A stretch of 64,000 nucleotides of DNA from NCBI GenBank assembly GCA_037975125.1, contig CM075855.1, forward strand, positions 81,281,085-81,345,084, in the 5' to 3' direction. A model generated the notes under the pieces. That model worked only from the letters and a program-made list of their open reading frames with translations, made no database searches and was not told the origin of the DNA. Source of the DNA: Latrodectus hesperus (Eukaryota > Arthropoda > Arachnida > Araneae > Theridiidae). The position numbers and the translations under genes are program-made. Below, piece by piece: positions 1 to 12,029 of this stretch. Every line of letters begins with the position of its first letter. Positions within the stretch are counted from its first letter, which is position 1.

Positions 1-2
1 TT

Positions 3-2255
3 AATGCTGTGACATATGGAACTGCCTCCGCACCCTACCTTGCCACGAGAGTGCTTAAACAGTTATGCGATGATGAAGAAGCTTCGTTTCCAGATGCTGC
101 TAGAGTTGGACGGAATGACTTTTATATAGATGACGTATTAACGGGATCACATGATTTGGAATCTACAAGACAATTAATACTCCAGCTTGCCCAGTTACTT
201 ACACGGGCAGGTATGTCCCTTCACAAATGGAATTCTAACGATTACAGTCTTCTCGAAGGTATCATTAGTAGTGAACAGTATTCCTTCGAAGATTCTGAGA
301 AAATTAATTCGGTTAAGGTTCTAGGTGTATTGTGGAAACCTCAACTTGATTGCCTTTCATACAAGGTTACAATTAAACATAGAGACACTTACACTAAACG
401 CTCTGTATTGTCAGACATTGCGAGGATATTCGATCCTCAAGAACTTATTGCTCCTGTTGTGACAAAGGCAAAATTGTTCATGAAGGAACTCTGGCTCTTA
501 AATGCAGATTGGGATGCTACGCTTCCAGTTGCTCTTTTAGAACGGTGGACAGAATTTGTGTCACTTCTCCCAAAACTAGAAACCTTAGTTATTCCAAGAC
601 ATTGTTGGAATGATGGAAATGTTACGATTCACGGTTTTGCAGACGCTTCTACAGCAGCTTATGGTGCAGTTGTTTATGCGCAGTGCAAGTTATCAGATGG
701 AACTATTTCGGTTCACCTTCTGTGCAGTAAATCCAGAATTGCTCCGGCAAAACAGATCACTGTTCCTAGATTGGAACTTTGTGCAGCATTGCTGCTGGCT
801 GAACTTATGCAGAAGGTTAATAAAGCCTTAGTCATCAATGACTGTGCCACAATTTTGTGGTCCGACTCCAGTATCGTTTTGGCTTGGATCAAAAAATCGG
901 CTCACGAACTGAAAACATTTGTCAGCAATCGAGTAGCAGCCATACAAGAGCTCACTGCGAACTGTCAGTGGCGACATGTGTCCTCAAGAGAGAACCCAGC
1001 AGATCTGATATCCAGAGGCCTAGCTCCAGATGACATCATAAGTAAGGACCTGTGGTGGACTGGACCAGCATTTCTTAAGGAGGCCACTCAATTACAAGAG
1101 ACTAGCATTCCAGAATCTGTTGTGGACAATAATGAGTACTCGAAGGAACTGAAACAACAACCCGAGAACATTAATTTAACTGTTACAATAGAAAATTCAG
1201 CTTTAGGTCAAATTCTTAAGATTACCAATAACTATGTTAAACTAATTAGAATTTTAAGTTTCTGTTTCAGATTTCTTCATAATATTAGAACAAGGGAGGA
1301 CAAGCGTTATGGGCAGATCTCCAGTGGAGAATATCATTTCGCAGAAATAAAATTAATTTCCATGGTTCAATTAGAAGAATTCAGAGAGGAGTATAAGGCT
1401 TTAAAGGGAAGTAAACCCCTTCCAGGTAAAAGTTCTTTAAATTCCTTAAATCCTTTCTGTGATACAAACGGTGTCATCAGGGTTGGAGGACGTCTTCAAA
1501 ATTCCGATATAGGTTACCAGAAAAAACACCAAATTATTCTTCCTGCAAAAAGTAAGCTAACTTATTTAATTATGGAACATTTGCACAAAAAATATTTTCA
1601 TATTGGACCACAAACACTCTTGTATTACACAAGACAAAAATTTTGGCCTATAAATGGCAGAAACCTGGCAAGGAAAATTGTACATAATTGCGTAGTATGT
1701 ATAAAAAACAAGCCTATGGTAGTAGAGCAATTAATGGGAAATCCTCCGCAGGAGAGAGTTACGGTAAATCCTCCATTTACAAATACTGGTGTAGATTTTG
1801 CAGGACCATTCCTTATTAGGTATAGAAATCAAAGAAAGGGTACACTTCATAAGATTTTTGTTGCTATTTTTGTCTGCATGGCCACTAAGGCTATTCATAT
1901 TGAGATAGTTTGTGACTTAACATCGCAGGCATTTATTGCAGCGTTGAAAAGATTCTTTGCCCGACGTGGCAAATGTAGGACCCTGTTCTCCGACAATGGA
2001 AAAAATTTTGTGGGTGCCCAGTCAGAACTTAAACAATTACATAGATTAGTAACCCATCCGGATGAGGTGCTAGGTAAATTCCTAACCTCTGAACTAATTA
2101 ATTGGTCCTTTATTCCGCCTGGAGCTCCTAATTTTGGAGGACTCTGGGAAGCGGGAGTTAAGTCCTTTAAGTACCATTTATTTAGGGGTGCAAGAAATGC
2201 CAATTTTAGTTATGAAGAGTTTCTTACCATAGTTACGGAAATTGAGGGATCTTAA
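3..2255 (+). pseudogene. BEL/Pao pol polyprotein fragment (RT end, RNase H, integrase)
   Basis: The frame is open from the window edge; the GTG at 9 is an internal valine codon, not a start. Counting residues from base 9, residues 1-75 are the end of the reverse transcriptase, with YIDD encoded at 123-134. Residues of about 205-345 look like an RNase H domain (ADAS, then an E in the AAL-L-AEL helix, then SDSS). Residues of about 520-580 hold an H-H-C-C integrase zinc motif, and about 590-748 an integrase core with Asp (VDFAGPF), Asp (FSDNGKNF) and Glu (LWEAG). The protein then stops at 2253 a few residues after a typical post-core helix; intact family members continue much further. The truncation is explained by an internal deletion (see findings). 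The upstream part is otherwise free of stops, so the copy is fairly young. Confidence 0.9.
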
Positions 2256-2257
2256 AA

Positions 2258-2302
2258 AGACCCATTACAAAATTGTGCATACTTCCTGTAAATACTGATT
2301 AG
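2258..2302 (+). pseudogene. Displaced C-terminal tail of the BEL/Pao pol ORF
   Basis: Starting three bases after the premature stop, in a different frame (2258 versus codons at 2253), the DNA reads RPITKL followed by a short hydrophobic run and a stop at 2300-2302. A basic-P-V/I-T-K-L motif close to the stop codon is typical of BEL/Pao integrase C-termini. I infer that the DNA between the integrase core and this tail was deleted, with loss of frame. Confidence 0.65.
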
Positions 2303-2565
2303 AATTATTGTACTGTCATAACATTGTAGTCTCTGAATATTATTTATCATTATTATTTTCTGTATTGTTTAATTGCATTAATATAATTGTTCTTACCATT
2401 TAGTACTTAAACCTGTGTGTGTTAATTATGAATATTAATTGCTGAACCTAAATCCTGAATGTAAAGTTTATTATTGTGTTAGAATATTACTTTAAAATTG
2501 TGTAAATCATATTTTTGCTATTATTTGATTGTTGTTGAATGTTAACCATTCCACGGGGGCCGGGA
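2303..2565. other. Untranslated 3' internal region of the BEL/Pao element
   Basis: AT-rich non-coding stretch between the remnant of the pol stop codon and the 3' LTR. It ends in the purine-rich stretch ACGGGGGCCGGGA (2553-2565), the likely polypurine tract priming plus-strand synthesis. No other ORF was seen. Confidence 0.6.
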
Positions 2566-2777
2566 TGTTGCCGCCTTGAAAAATTGTTCAAAGGGCGATA
2601 AAGTGCGCCAATTATGGCAACCTCCTACGCTCTTGTTTCTCTCTGATTCAGAAGGAAAAGAAAAAGGATTGTATATGTAGCGGTATAGTCCGCGTTCTGA
2701 TTCAAGCTATCGTGCTTAAATAAATATTGTTATTGTTTGTTATCGACGGAATTATTTACTTTAAATCCTACCAAACA
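2566..2777 (+). repeat. 3' LTR of the BEL/Pao element
   Basis: The LTR begins TGTTGCCG right after the polypurine tract and is proposed to end ...CCAAACA at 2777, giving TG...CA ends and about 212 bp. It contains a polyadenylation signal AATAAA at 2719-2724. The right end is an estimate because the 5' LTR is not in the window for comparison and no target-site duplication can be checked. Confidence 0.6.
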
Positions 2778-3535
2778 CCATCTTATTGGTGGAATCCATG
2801 CATGTTAGCATTGAGATCTAAGATTTTTAAGCTAGTATCGCCTGGAAATTGAAAAGCCAACTCAGATGTCTACCGTGTTTCAAATTTACAAATCGATTTA
2901 ATCTTGCGAATTATTATCTCGAAAGATAGATATATTCTGGATCGTCGCTAACAGTCCCAAACAAAAAATGTAAACATCTTTATAAAACTGTAAACCTTTT
3001 TTTAAAAGGCACCTCTTTTTAACTCTCGTTTTTTTACTGTTTCTTTGTCTCTTCCCCCCCCCCCCCCAACATGAAATCGCTGGAAGCATAAAATCGCTAA
3101 GATTGATTTCTATGGAATGGAAAGTTTCCAGTTCCAATCCTGTTACCAGTGGAATGGTATTTGAATGTTGCTTTTCTCATTTCTACATGCCTGCCTTTCG
3201 AAGTGGGTGTTAAGGGAATTTTTAGATTTTGCTGAACATAATGTGTTCTATTTATATGGCATCAAATCGAAAACTATTCAGAAATTTTAATTACTTTGCG
3301 GATAATATAAAGTTTTTCAGTAATTTTAAGTCATGGCTATAAAGTGAAGTGGTTATCTCTAATCACAGTATTTTATCTTACAGTACTAACAACCATACCA
3401 CAGGGAGAATTAGTGTTGTTGTATACAGCACGGCTATTAAGATTTCTACCTTTTAGCAGTAAAAAGTACGAAAGTGATGGCAACTTATTTAGTGGGGCAC
3501 TCAGTTGTCATGCTGTCATAATCCGTCCTGTAAGT
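2778..3535. other. Intergenic DNA, no gene seen
   Basis: AT-rich, no convincing ORF or splice structure. It holds an uninterrupted run of 14 C at 3054-3067 (G14 on the minus strand), the only such tract noticed in the window. Confidence 0.5.
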
Positions 3536-3757
3536 GAGTGGCTGTTCATAATTTAGAAGCAGGAACCAAGCAAAAGACCCAAGATTTGGCCTGTCAGTCC
3601 CATAGATATCATTTCACAAGGAGAACATGCGACCACAACAGATTTAACGAGCCTCACCTGCCATTAGCAAACACAACGGATCTTCATTTGGATCGGGATC
3701 CGAACTCACTACCTTCTATTAATGAGAACGAACGCCCTAACTAACCAGGCCACCACG
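3536..3757 (-). repeat. tRNA-derived SINE, family A, copy 1
   Basis: Read on the minus strand it starts with a tRNA-like head: an A-box-like GGCCTGGTTAGTTAGGG just inside the right end and a B-box-like GAGTTCGGATCC (complement of 3696-3707). A body follows, including the complement of ACCAAGCAAAAGACC. The segment aligns by eye along its whole length with 13205-13432, and its distal part with 29903-29940, which shows it is a dispersed repeat. Confidence 0.75.
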
Positions 3758-5459
3758 TTGTAGTAAAGTAAGAACTAACAGATTAAAATTAGTTAATCTA
3801 CATTGAGCCTATCATAATATCTGATAATGTCAGCATCGAAAGGTTTATTTCCCAGTCTCTGAGATGATTATTTGTCTACTAATCTCATGACTCCACATTT
3901 GGTTCAATTCATTTTAAATTCATTACAATATTACAACCTGCGTAACCGCAACTGTTATTACCAACGATATAGGATTGCACTGATAAACCAAATGCGGAAA
4001 TGCAAATTAGACTTAAGGGGCGTCATCTCTTCCTATTGTAACAGAAACAATTTTCCCATCCCAACCGAACTCGAATGTCTACGGAGAGGAAAGGAGCCTA
4101 CGCCCATTGGTGGTTTATCTTGAGCAGAATAGCGGATCAGCTCGATGAATGGTTAAGTACACTCCGATGCCTGAAATAGAAGCTGACATTTCGAGGAGGT
4201 GTGGATGAGATGTTGTCGCGGAACACTGGATTATTGGAGTATGCCGAGAGATGAAGTGTTTACAAAATTGATGGGAGATGCTGCATCGATGCGCACTGGA
4301 GAAGAATATTCGAGATAGGTCGTAAAAATGGGCGTCGATTCTCGACGAATTTGGCACGAGCTGTTATGGATCAAACTTTTCCTTTTCTTTGTTTCCCGGA
4401 GATTATTTATAACATTGCTCACACAGATTTCGATTATAGATATGACATTTGGTGAAAGGTGATTGGTACAGTGGACCGAATCACGAAGTTTATAAACGTA
4501 GGCTAAACGTTATGTTTTAGCCAATGAATTATTGAATAAAGCTCTTTATATTAAAAAATTTCATACGCATTAACTTAAAATTTAATATTAGCACAAAGGT
4601 TATACCTCATAAGTTAAAATTTTTATTATAGAAGTAGTAAATGTCTTATGTATGTAATGTTTCGGATCTTGTGATGAATTGTGTTCCTTATAATGATTGG
4701 TTTGTTAACATAATTACATCCTTTGTAATTAATTTTGCTTAAAGTTCCCGTGCTGCTTAAAACTGCAGCAAATTAACATGAAAAGTTTATTTTCTACATA
4801 GATTAATTATAATTTTTTTTAAATTAGATCTTTTCTAGTAAGAACGTTCTTAATTAATGCTCACTAAATTTTAAAATTTTATATTATGAAATGAAAATAA
4901 TTTTATATATAAGTATTTTTCTTTTTTTTTTTTTTTTGCATATTTATATTTAAATTTGAATGCTCTTTTTTCTTTTATTTAAAATAAGCTCCAAATTCTA
5001 TTCTGATTAAAAACTTTTTTTTTAGTAAATAAATGTGTTATGTATCTTTTTGTCATCTATTGTTCATACCCAAAAGGTTCGCAATATTTAAGAAATGTTC
5101 AAGATTCAAGCTCTAGTTGGAGATTATTTGGGATCCGATCCTTAAGAAATTTTCATTTATTCATTGTTTTATATTATTTGAAAAAGGCTGAAATGTCTTT
5201 TTCTTTAACAAAAAAAAATGTCTGTTCTGAAAACTTTTGAAAGAATTCGTGAAATTGTCTTCCATCTGTTTTCATATAGAATTTTCGATGAATTTTATGC
5301 TATTTCTGTTGGGAACTTCAATTTAGCCAACTTACACAATGATTGAAACTCGTATGAAGACTTGTTATGACCAAAAGTGAAATTCATAGGTTCTCTCTAA
5401 CGTTAAATTTTTCTTACATCAAAGAAAAAATCATAAGAAATTAAATCATCGGAAGAAAT
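3758..5459. other. Intergenic DNA with a mid-GC block
   Basis: 3850-4545 is less AT-rich than its surroundings, has a short open frame (3872-4123) and ends with an AATAAA at about 4535. The frame is closed by a TGA at 3860-3862, just behind a possible acceptor at 3855, and I recognise no domain with confidence. The rest is AT-rich with poly-T runs and no gene signal. Confidence 0.4.
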
Positions 5460-5530
5460 TCAGATGATTCCTATTTCTTGAGCACTGAGACCCTGAAGGA
5501 TCCCAAACTGACCGTTGAGTGACCAACCAT
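5460..5530 (+). repeat. SINE tail fragment (family B)
   Basis: Contains ACCGTTGAGTGACCAACC near 5510-5527, closely matching the tail ACCGTTGAGCGACAAAC of the SINE at 14663-14833 and ACCGTTGAGCAAAAAAC at about 15314-15330. The tRNA-like head is not recognisable here, so this is a truncated or decayed copy. Confidence 0.5.
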
Positions 5531-8500
5531 GCTTCTATATTGATACACTGAAACAATAGCTAACGTATATTTACATAAAATTATTTGTCAGAAAAAAAAA
5601 TCATTTACCATTCAGCTTGCGTGTAGTTATTTATTAATATTATATTTCCCTTTTTTTATTTATTTATAAGCAGTGACATGAGTATTAACATTTGGGTAAA
5701 ATTTATAGTACATGAAGAGAGTTAAAATAGCATTAAACATGATCTGATAATTTTTCCTTTTATTTTAAATTTTGAACAAATAACTTTTAACTCATGCTTT
5801 CTCTTCTGCATCAAATATTGAAAGCAGCTGCACGAAATTGAGGGAAACTAGTTTCAAGATATCGATCTCTGGTTAATTTGAAATAAAAACAATATTTCAC
5901 TTGGATATTTTGATTATAGAGGGTGTAATCAATTTAAATTATAATTAACGCTGATTTGGAACTCCCTGTAAAGTTGCTTATGCAGCGAAACTACCTGTAA
6001 TATTGCTTATACCCCGATCCAGAACTCTCCGCTCTTCAATAAGTAAGTGAGTGGCTGTCTTTTTTTAATATTGTCATCTATTTGTAGCCATGGTAAATAA
6101 AAAAAAGTATTTAGGGCATCAGGTGCACCCTTCTTTCCACATTCACGAAAAGCAATATATTTTTTTAAAAAAATAACGATATTTACTATTTTATTGCGAT
6201 TTTTGAAAAGTATATTTTCCCCCAATGTAACCAGTATGTTTACATTTCTTCTAATGCATTGCCTATTGCTAATGCATGGAACGAACACGGATGAAAAAAT
6301 TTAACATTTTATTGTTTAATAACTTTGAAATGAAAGGGAATTTTCAAGCGTTCAACATCTCATTCGATTTAATTTTAGCTGAAACTTCGTTTTGTAGTTT
6401 TGAGAAAATTTCTGCGTTTCAAAATAAATAAATAAATAAGCAAAAACAAAGTGAGAAAAAGAAAAAAAATAATAACATTTATTTTTACAACTCTTCATAT
6501 TGTGAAATGTCTATTAATGTTTTTTTCATTCTGCACCTAGTGGCGCCATCTATAATTTCATGCTACTCTGACTCCAGGATTGTATTAAACTCCATTTTCA
6601 TTTTTTTCATTTTTTTTTTTACTATTGATATGTATTTAAGAATTCTTTATTTTGAACAATCTTTCTTTGTTTTTTGAATTTGTATTTTACTATACACTAA
6701 AGTAATTATCGCCATACTGAATATCACCCTATGAGAGTACATAACCAAACCACTTGATTTTAATTTTAATTTTTATTCAAACTCATCATAATGTTTAAAA
6801 AATAATATTAGGTGCAATAATAATAAGAAGAAACAGAACACGAGGTAAATGACCAATGGCTGAACACCTCATGTGATCCACAGTTTCGAGATATTGAACA
6901 AAGCTAAGTAAATATTGAACAACGTTGTTTTTCCAAATGTTAATTTTCTTCGAAAGGTGTTCTCATATTTTCCACTAAAAGCTACTGTCAGCAAAAGTTG
7001 GTGGGCTTGGCCTCTAGTGTGTAATAAAAACGAGAACTTCGATTTAAGAAAACAGGAGAAATCTATTTGAACTTAGCTTAAAAACTATTTTTCCACAATT
7101 AAACTCGATAGATACCTATCATCTTTTACATTCTAACTTTAAATATCATTTCGATAGGTTACTGAGTCTTTTTCTCTTTCCCGTTTTCTTTCAAACTACA
7201 TGTTATTAACATGAAACATGCAAATAAAGCAAATTATAGCACTCAGTTATAATTGTGTTTTTTTTTCCCCTCTTAGTGCAAACTGCTTGAACGTAATGAA
7301 TACAAGGGCTTATGGAATACTTCCGGTACAGATTACTCATTAGTTTTTTGTTTGTTGTCTCAAATAATTACGTAATAATCAGAATTCGGAAATCATCGTA
7401 TATTGTTAGCTGTTAAACATCCTTCTCCCTTCAGCAATAGAGATAAACATCCTGTTGAATCATCGGTTGAGATATAATGCATTTCTTGGTAAGGGAAGAG
7501 GATTGTGCAAATAATGCTTTCTAAATATATCCATTTAACATTTGCTCCGATCAAACTCCTTTATATTTGATTGATAGGGTTATACTTATGGCAAATCATA
7601 ATTTATTTATATTCATAAGAAATTAATTTTAAGATTGTTTTTTTCATATTTTTGAGGCGTTTTATGCAAAATTAGGCGTGGAGGAAAAAAGTACTTTCAA
7701 TATCAAGTTTTAGTTAAAATATAAAGTTTTAGTTAAAATATAATCTTCACATTTTCTGCCTTTATAGGAAATCAATATGAATGCCACAAAATTGCGAAAG
7801 GTGTAAATGCGAGTTTGCATGAAAAGAAAATATTATTTAAGCCAATATAAAATTTAGTTAAACAAAATAAATTTCATTAAGACATTATGCACTGCAAGCG
7901 AATATTAGTGTAAATATATTGAACGCATAAAAATAGGAATTAGAACATTTAAAAATGTTATTACAAAAAGAAAACGTTTTTGAATAGTTAATCTATTTAT
8001 CCAAGCCTCCAGATCAATAGATAATTCATTACCTATTTTTTCGACTGCATATTTTTGTCAATTGATGATACGTAACATAGTCAACAACCTCGAATTGTGC
8101 ACCACTCTCAAGTGACGATGTCGACGCCTGATCTAGCATCTGTTTTTGCTAACGCCCTATACTAGAGAGGTAATATTAAAATTTAGAAAATTAAACATCT
8201 AACTCACCACGACAATTTTCGGTAGATCAGGCACTGAATTCGTTATTTTCTACATAAAGTATGACACAGACAAACAAATCTATCAAAAACTTATTTCTTA
8301 AAAGCATATTAAAAATATTTTTTTCTTTTTGGAAAAAATAATCTTTGAAACATAATTTTTATATGTATTATCTAATACATACTCAATTTACTAAAAAAAA
8401 AACTTAAACTTTTCATCACATCAATGCAGAAAATAAATTAATCTTCATAGTTAAGAAATCCATGTTGAAAGATTTCTGTCCTTTTAATAAAAGTTAACGG

Positions 8501-9774
8501 TATAAAAATGTCTAAAAAGATATACAGGCTTAATTACACTAGTTGAACACACACAAATGAAACTTAGAATTAATGAATTTTAGCGAAAAAAATTTAAAAT
8601 TTAAATATTTATTTATAATTTCAAATTGAAACCTACAATTTGAGTTTTGATTTTAAAAAAGGTTATAAAAAACTAATAAGTTTTGGCATCATTGAATAAG
8701 ACGCATCTCATTTTACACTTTAAAATTAAATAATTAATTTACTAAGAATAAGTTTGTGCGTATGAAATTAAAATAAAATTCAATTTTATTACTGGATAAC
8801 TTTTGGCATACGGAACCAAGATATCAAAGTTATGACGCCAAAGTTGAATGCATTGAACCAGCGACGGTGACGTCATAATGGCTTGCGTGCAAGCTTTTAT
8901 TGTGATGTTTAACTAATTATATTCACATAGTTTGTTTTTTTAAATTTCTTTAAAATAAATTATTCATTTCTTGTTCTGTTCCATAGACCATTTCGTTAGT
9001 ATTGCTTGGATACTGAATAATAAGAAATTATAATTTATTATTATCCTTTTTTATTTATTTTTTGCATTTTTAAGAAACTAATAAGTTATCTATACTATTT
9101 CGATTACACCTGCCTCTTTATTGTTTTCAGAATTAAAATTTAATTACTTCTTAATTCATTTAAAAAAATGTATCTGCATTTAGTAGTCTATCAAATGATA
9201 CTTCTTTTAAAAAACAAATACCATTTTTTTTCTGATTAGGTAACAAAAAAATACTTACATTTATAATTAAAATAATTTTTCCTTATTATATTTATTACAA
9301 TCTGTCAGAAAATACTTTTTGAGAAAAGAAATACTGATTTTTTTTCTGCTTATAGATTCTGACTATAATTATTGAGAATAATATTTTAAAAAAAAATTCT
9401 GATGTATTTTGAAAAAAAAAAATTATGAAAAAATATTTTAAAAAACATGAATTCATTTTCTTTATGGTATTCCATTTTTCTTTTTTAAATAATAATGCTT
9501 TAAATATTTTTTTTTCTAGAAAACAGAAAATATTTATATTTAGAACAAGAATTCTTCCCTGCCTTAGAAAGGCTTATAAGATGTTTACTCTTTATTTTCA
9601 AGAGAATATCCTTAAGAAATTAATATATTTTTTATATTCTTCTTAAATCAAAATATATATATATTTAATGTTACACAAATTATGATGCCATTGAAGATTA
9701 TATAATTATTAATATATCACCAGTCCACTTTTTAAAAATACAACACTGCAAGATGTAAATCGTAAACAATAACG
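5531..9774. other. Intergenic AT-rich DNA, no gene seen
   Basis: No exon, RNA gene or intact element recognised. Small items: a possible CTCF-like core TGGCGCCATCT at 6541-6551; an inverted pair GCCTGATCTA (about 8126) and TAGATCAGGC (about 8223); and a palindromic CRE-like TGACGTCA at 8868-8875. The rest is simple AT-rich sequence with A or T runs. Confidence 0.4.
6541..6551 (-). promoter_or_regulatory. Possible CTCF-like insulator core motif
   Basis: The minus strand reads AGATGGCGCCA, which fits the AGRTGGCGC core reported for animal CTCF sites. It is an 11-base match in a GC-poor setting and may be chance or part of a repeat. Confidence 0.2.
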
Positions 9775-10340
9775 TTTTCCGCTTCAAGTGCAGTTCAGTA
9801 AGCATCATCCCGTTGGAGTAGGGGGATGGTGATTATTGTTATTGTTTACTCCATCCTGAAGCAGTGACCAGTTGTCAAGGGGCAGTGAGTCATAGCTCAC
9901 AAGATGGTCCGGTGAGTAATCCTCTCACACGCAGCGACCGTCTGCTTAAAAACGATTAGGCAACCTTGAAAATGGACTTCTCTCCCGCATCGGTCATGAC
10001 GCATCCAAATCACCGCTCAAAGGTCAGCTCAACAATGGTCCACTCCTATATCCCGAGGATTAGCCCTCGGCCGGATTATTAAGTGATGCGGGGGAGGGGA
10101 GTTGGGCATGACTCAATGGGTCAAGTCCCATACGTGAATCGGATCGGAATCTGTCAACAATTTTGTTTGTGTGTGTCCACAAAGGGAAGTGATGCCCTGA
10201 TCCGAATAACGAAGTTCGCCGATGCGGAAGCTTCAATGAAACTCTTCCCAAATCCCCGTTCGAGCGGCGGTGGGTGGAATTGTGAGAACGCCTTCTATGT
10301 GAAGAATGTCTTTTGTGAGAGCTCTTTATTCTTCCCAAAA
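9775..10340. repeat. GC-rich island, probable unclassified repeat
   Basis: About 560 bp of clearly higher GC than the flanks, starting near the CGCTTCAAGTGCAG motif and fading after the GAACGCC at about 10290. It contains a hairpin CCGAGG-ATTAGC-CCTCGG (10053-10070) and overlapping open frames on both strands with no recognisable protein domain. Sharp compositional edges suggest an inserted repeat or decayed element. A regulatory island or unannotated exon cannot be excluded. Confidence 0.35.
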
Positions 10341-11755
10341 ATCGCCATTTATGAGAATATAATGTTAGAATACATCTGCGAGAATATTTAATCTGTGGAG
10401 ATTTGGCAAGAAAGAAACTTCTATTCGTAATAACGTTAATTATTTGTGGAAATCTCGTAATGTAAATTAATAGTTGAATTCTTGTAACATTATTTATTTT
10501 TGTGTTCAAATACTTCCTCGCCATCCTGATATATTTCTGTTTATATCAAGTATAAAATATAATAACTATTTTTTAATTTTCAGAAAAATTTATTTTTAAG
10601 AAAATTAGATTGGACCTAGTGACTAGTAAACCTTGTGCCTAAGCCACAGCTTTTGGTTCCCCAAATAGCATACATTTATTTTTGAATATATGTGTTTCTT
10701 ATCTCTTTTATATAATGTAAATTTCATTCATATTATTGTAAGCATGAAATTTGAAATTTATGATAAAATATGAACTATCGTTAAACTTTGATGGAATTTC
10801 ACCTCCTTGAACGTAAACATGAAAATGGTTGTACCAATGTGATGATATAGAAGAAAATTTAAAAAATTTTCTATTTTAAGTGAGATTAAAAAAAAACTAA
10901 TTTCAAATTTAGGAATTTAAAATAACAAATTTTAAAACCCATTTTCTTAAATATGTAACTATTATGTATAGTTCAATCTTATGTTGGAAAAAAAACGTTA
11001 AGAAACTTTATTATCAATAAAATATATTACAATTAAAATGTATTTTATGGATAAATGGGTCAAACTGGAAATATTGTATGCAGGTTTTTAGAAAGTCTAT
11101 GAATGGTTAATGTGTTTACTTTTCTGCACGTTTTATTACTTCTGGAATTATTCGTCCCAATTTTTAAACAGATGGAAATTCATTTTCCGTTGTTTCTTCA
11201 ATTGAGGTTAATATCAATGACATTGGATAAAATAACAGTTCAAGTGTCACTTGTAACAGTCAAATAAAAGATAAAGTGACAGTTATAATAAGGAATAAGG
11301 AACAAAATAAAATAACTGGTAAAATAAAGGATAACGAACAGAATGAATTTACAGTTCTAATGTCACACACAAACAATTGTACTTTTAAATGTAGCTGATT
11401 CTTGATCACACCATTGTCCTTTATCTCTCTATATTATTTTGATTTCTCACCAGAAATTATATTTTAAATTAAGATTGATATCGCAAATCACATAGTTCCA
11501 GAGAATTTAGAGAGAATAATTATTTAAAAAAATAAATGGGTACACATAATTCAAGGTTGTTGAAACCCAAGCACCACTACAAATTTTAAAAAATCATACC
11601 TCAAAAAAATAAGGCTTAAATATGCTTATACTGCTAGCTTATACGTGTAATACAGGACTGAACTTTTCAACATTTTTGACACTTTATATATAGTTTAATT
11701 AGTAATATATTTTGAATAATGATTTGAGAAAGAAAATTTGAAAAGAATAATTTGA
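10341..11755. other. Intergenic AT-rich DNA, no gene seen
   Basis: No exon or RNA gene recognised. 11230-11380 has loosely repeated AAATAAAATAAC and ACAGTTC-A-TGTCAC words, too degenerate to call a tandem array. Confidence 0.4.
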
Positions 11756-11811
11756 GAAAGAAATGACCAATGCTCTTAAGTTACAGCTTAAGAGCATTGG
11801 TCATTTCTTTC
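11756..11811. repeat. Perfect 25-bp inverted repeat with a 6-nt loop
   Basis: Left arm 11756-11780 and right arm 11787-11811 are perfect reverse complements (arm starts GAAAGAAATGACC), separated by TTACAG. The perfect match suggests a recent origin or selection. It lies about 220 bp left of the larger fold-back at 12030-12542 but shares no obvious sequence with it. Confidence 0.95.
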
Positions 11812-12029
11812 CTCAGAATCTTTATTGAGTCTAATATGGTTCTCTAGATCTTTATAAAGTTCAACACGATTTCTTCGTAAAAAAAAAGGTGTCGTTTCCA
11901 TTAGAACACACTCTTCAAGAAGACAGTTAAATGCATAAGTTTTAATAATAACTCGCTAGTCCAAATGAAAGAAATTTTTATACTTTCTGAAATATCCACG
12001 CCTGCTTGCAGACTTGAAACTGGCATGGA

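Larger units (their letters stand above)
1..2777 (+). mobile_element. BEL/Pao-type LTR retrotransposon, 3' portion (internally deleted)
   Basis: The left window edge cuts this element inside its reverse transcriptase. It continues through RNase H and integrase coding sequence, a short untranslated stretch and a 3' LTR ending near 2777. A purine-rich stretch (2554-2565) directly before the LTR start fits a polypurine tract. The domain order RT, RNase H, integrase and the YIDD catalytic box are typical of the BEL/Pao superfamily. The coding region is cut short inside the integrase core and the true end of the ORF appears downstream in another frame, so this copy is a relic. The 5' LTR, gag and protease lie outside the window, if present. 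Confidence 0.9.

Noticed and set aside
610..831. 73-residue ORF inside the BEL element
   Set aside because: Out-of-frame shadow of the RNase H coding region.
3856..4123. Coding exon with SOCS-box-like end
   Set aside because: The frame meets a TGA at the fifth base after the only good acceptor, and the motif match is loose.
8868..8875. Palindromic CRE-like TGACGTCA as a promoter element
   Set aside because: A single eight-base match in intergenic DNA with no nearby transcription signal.
10060..10524. 154-residue ORF on the minus strand and overlapping + strand ORF
   Set aside because: Both are low-similarity, Arg/His/Ser-rich frames in a GC-rich patch with no domain or splice support; likely chance.
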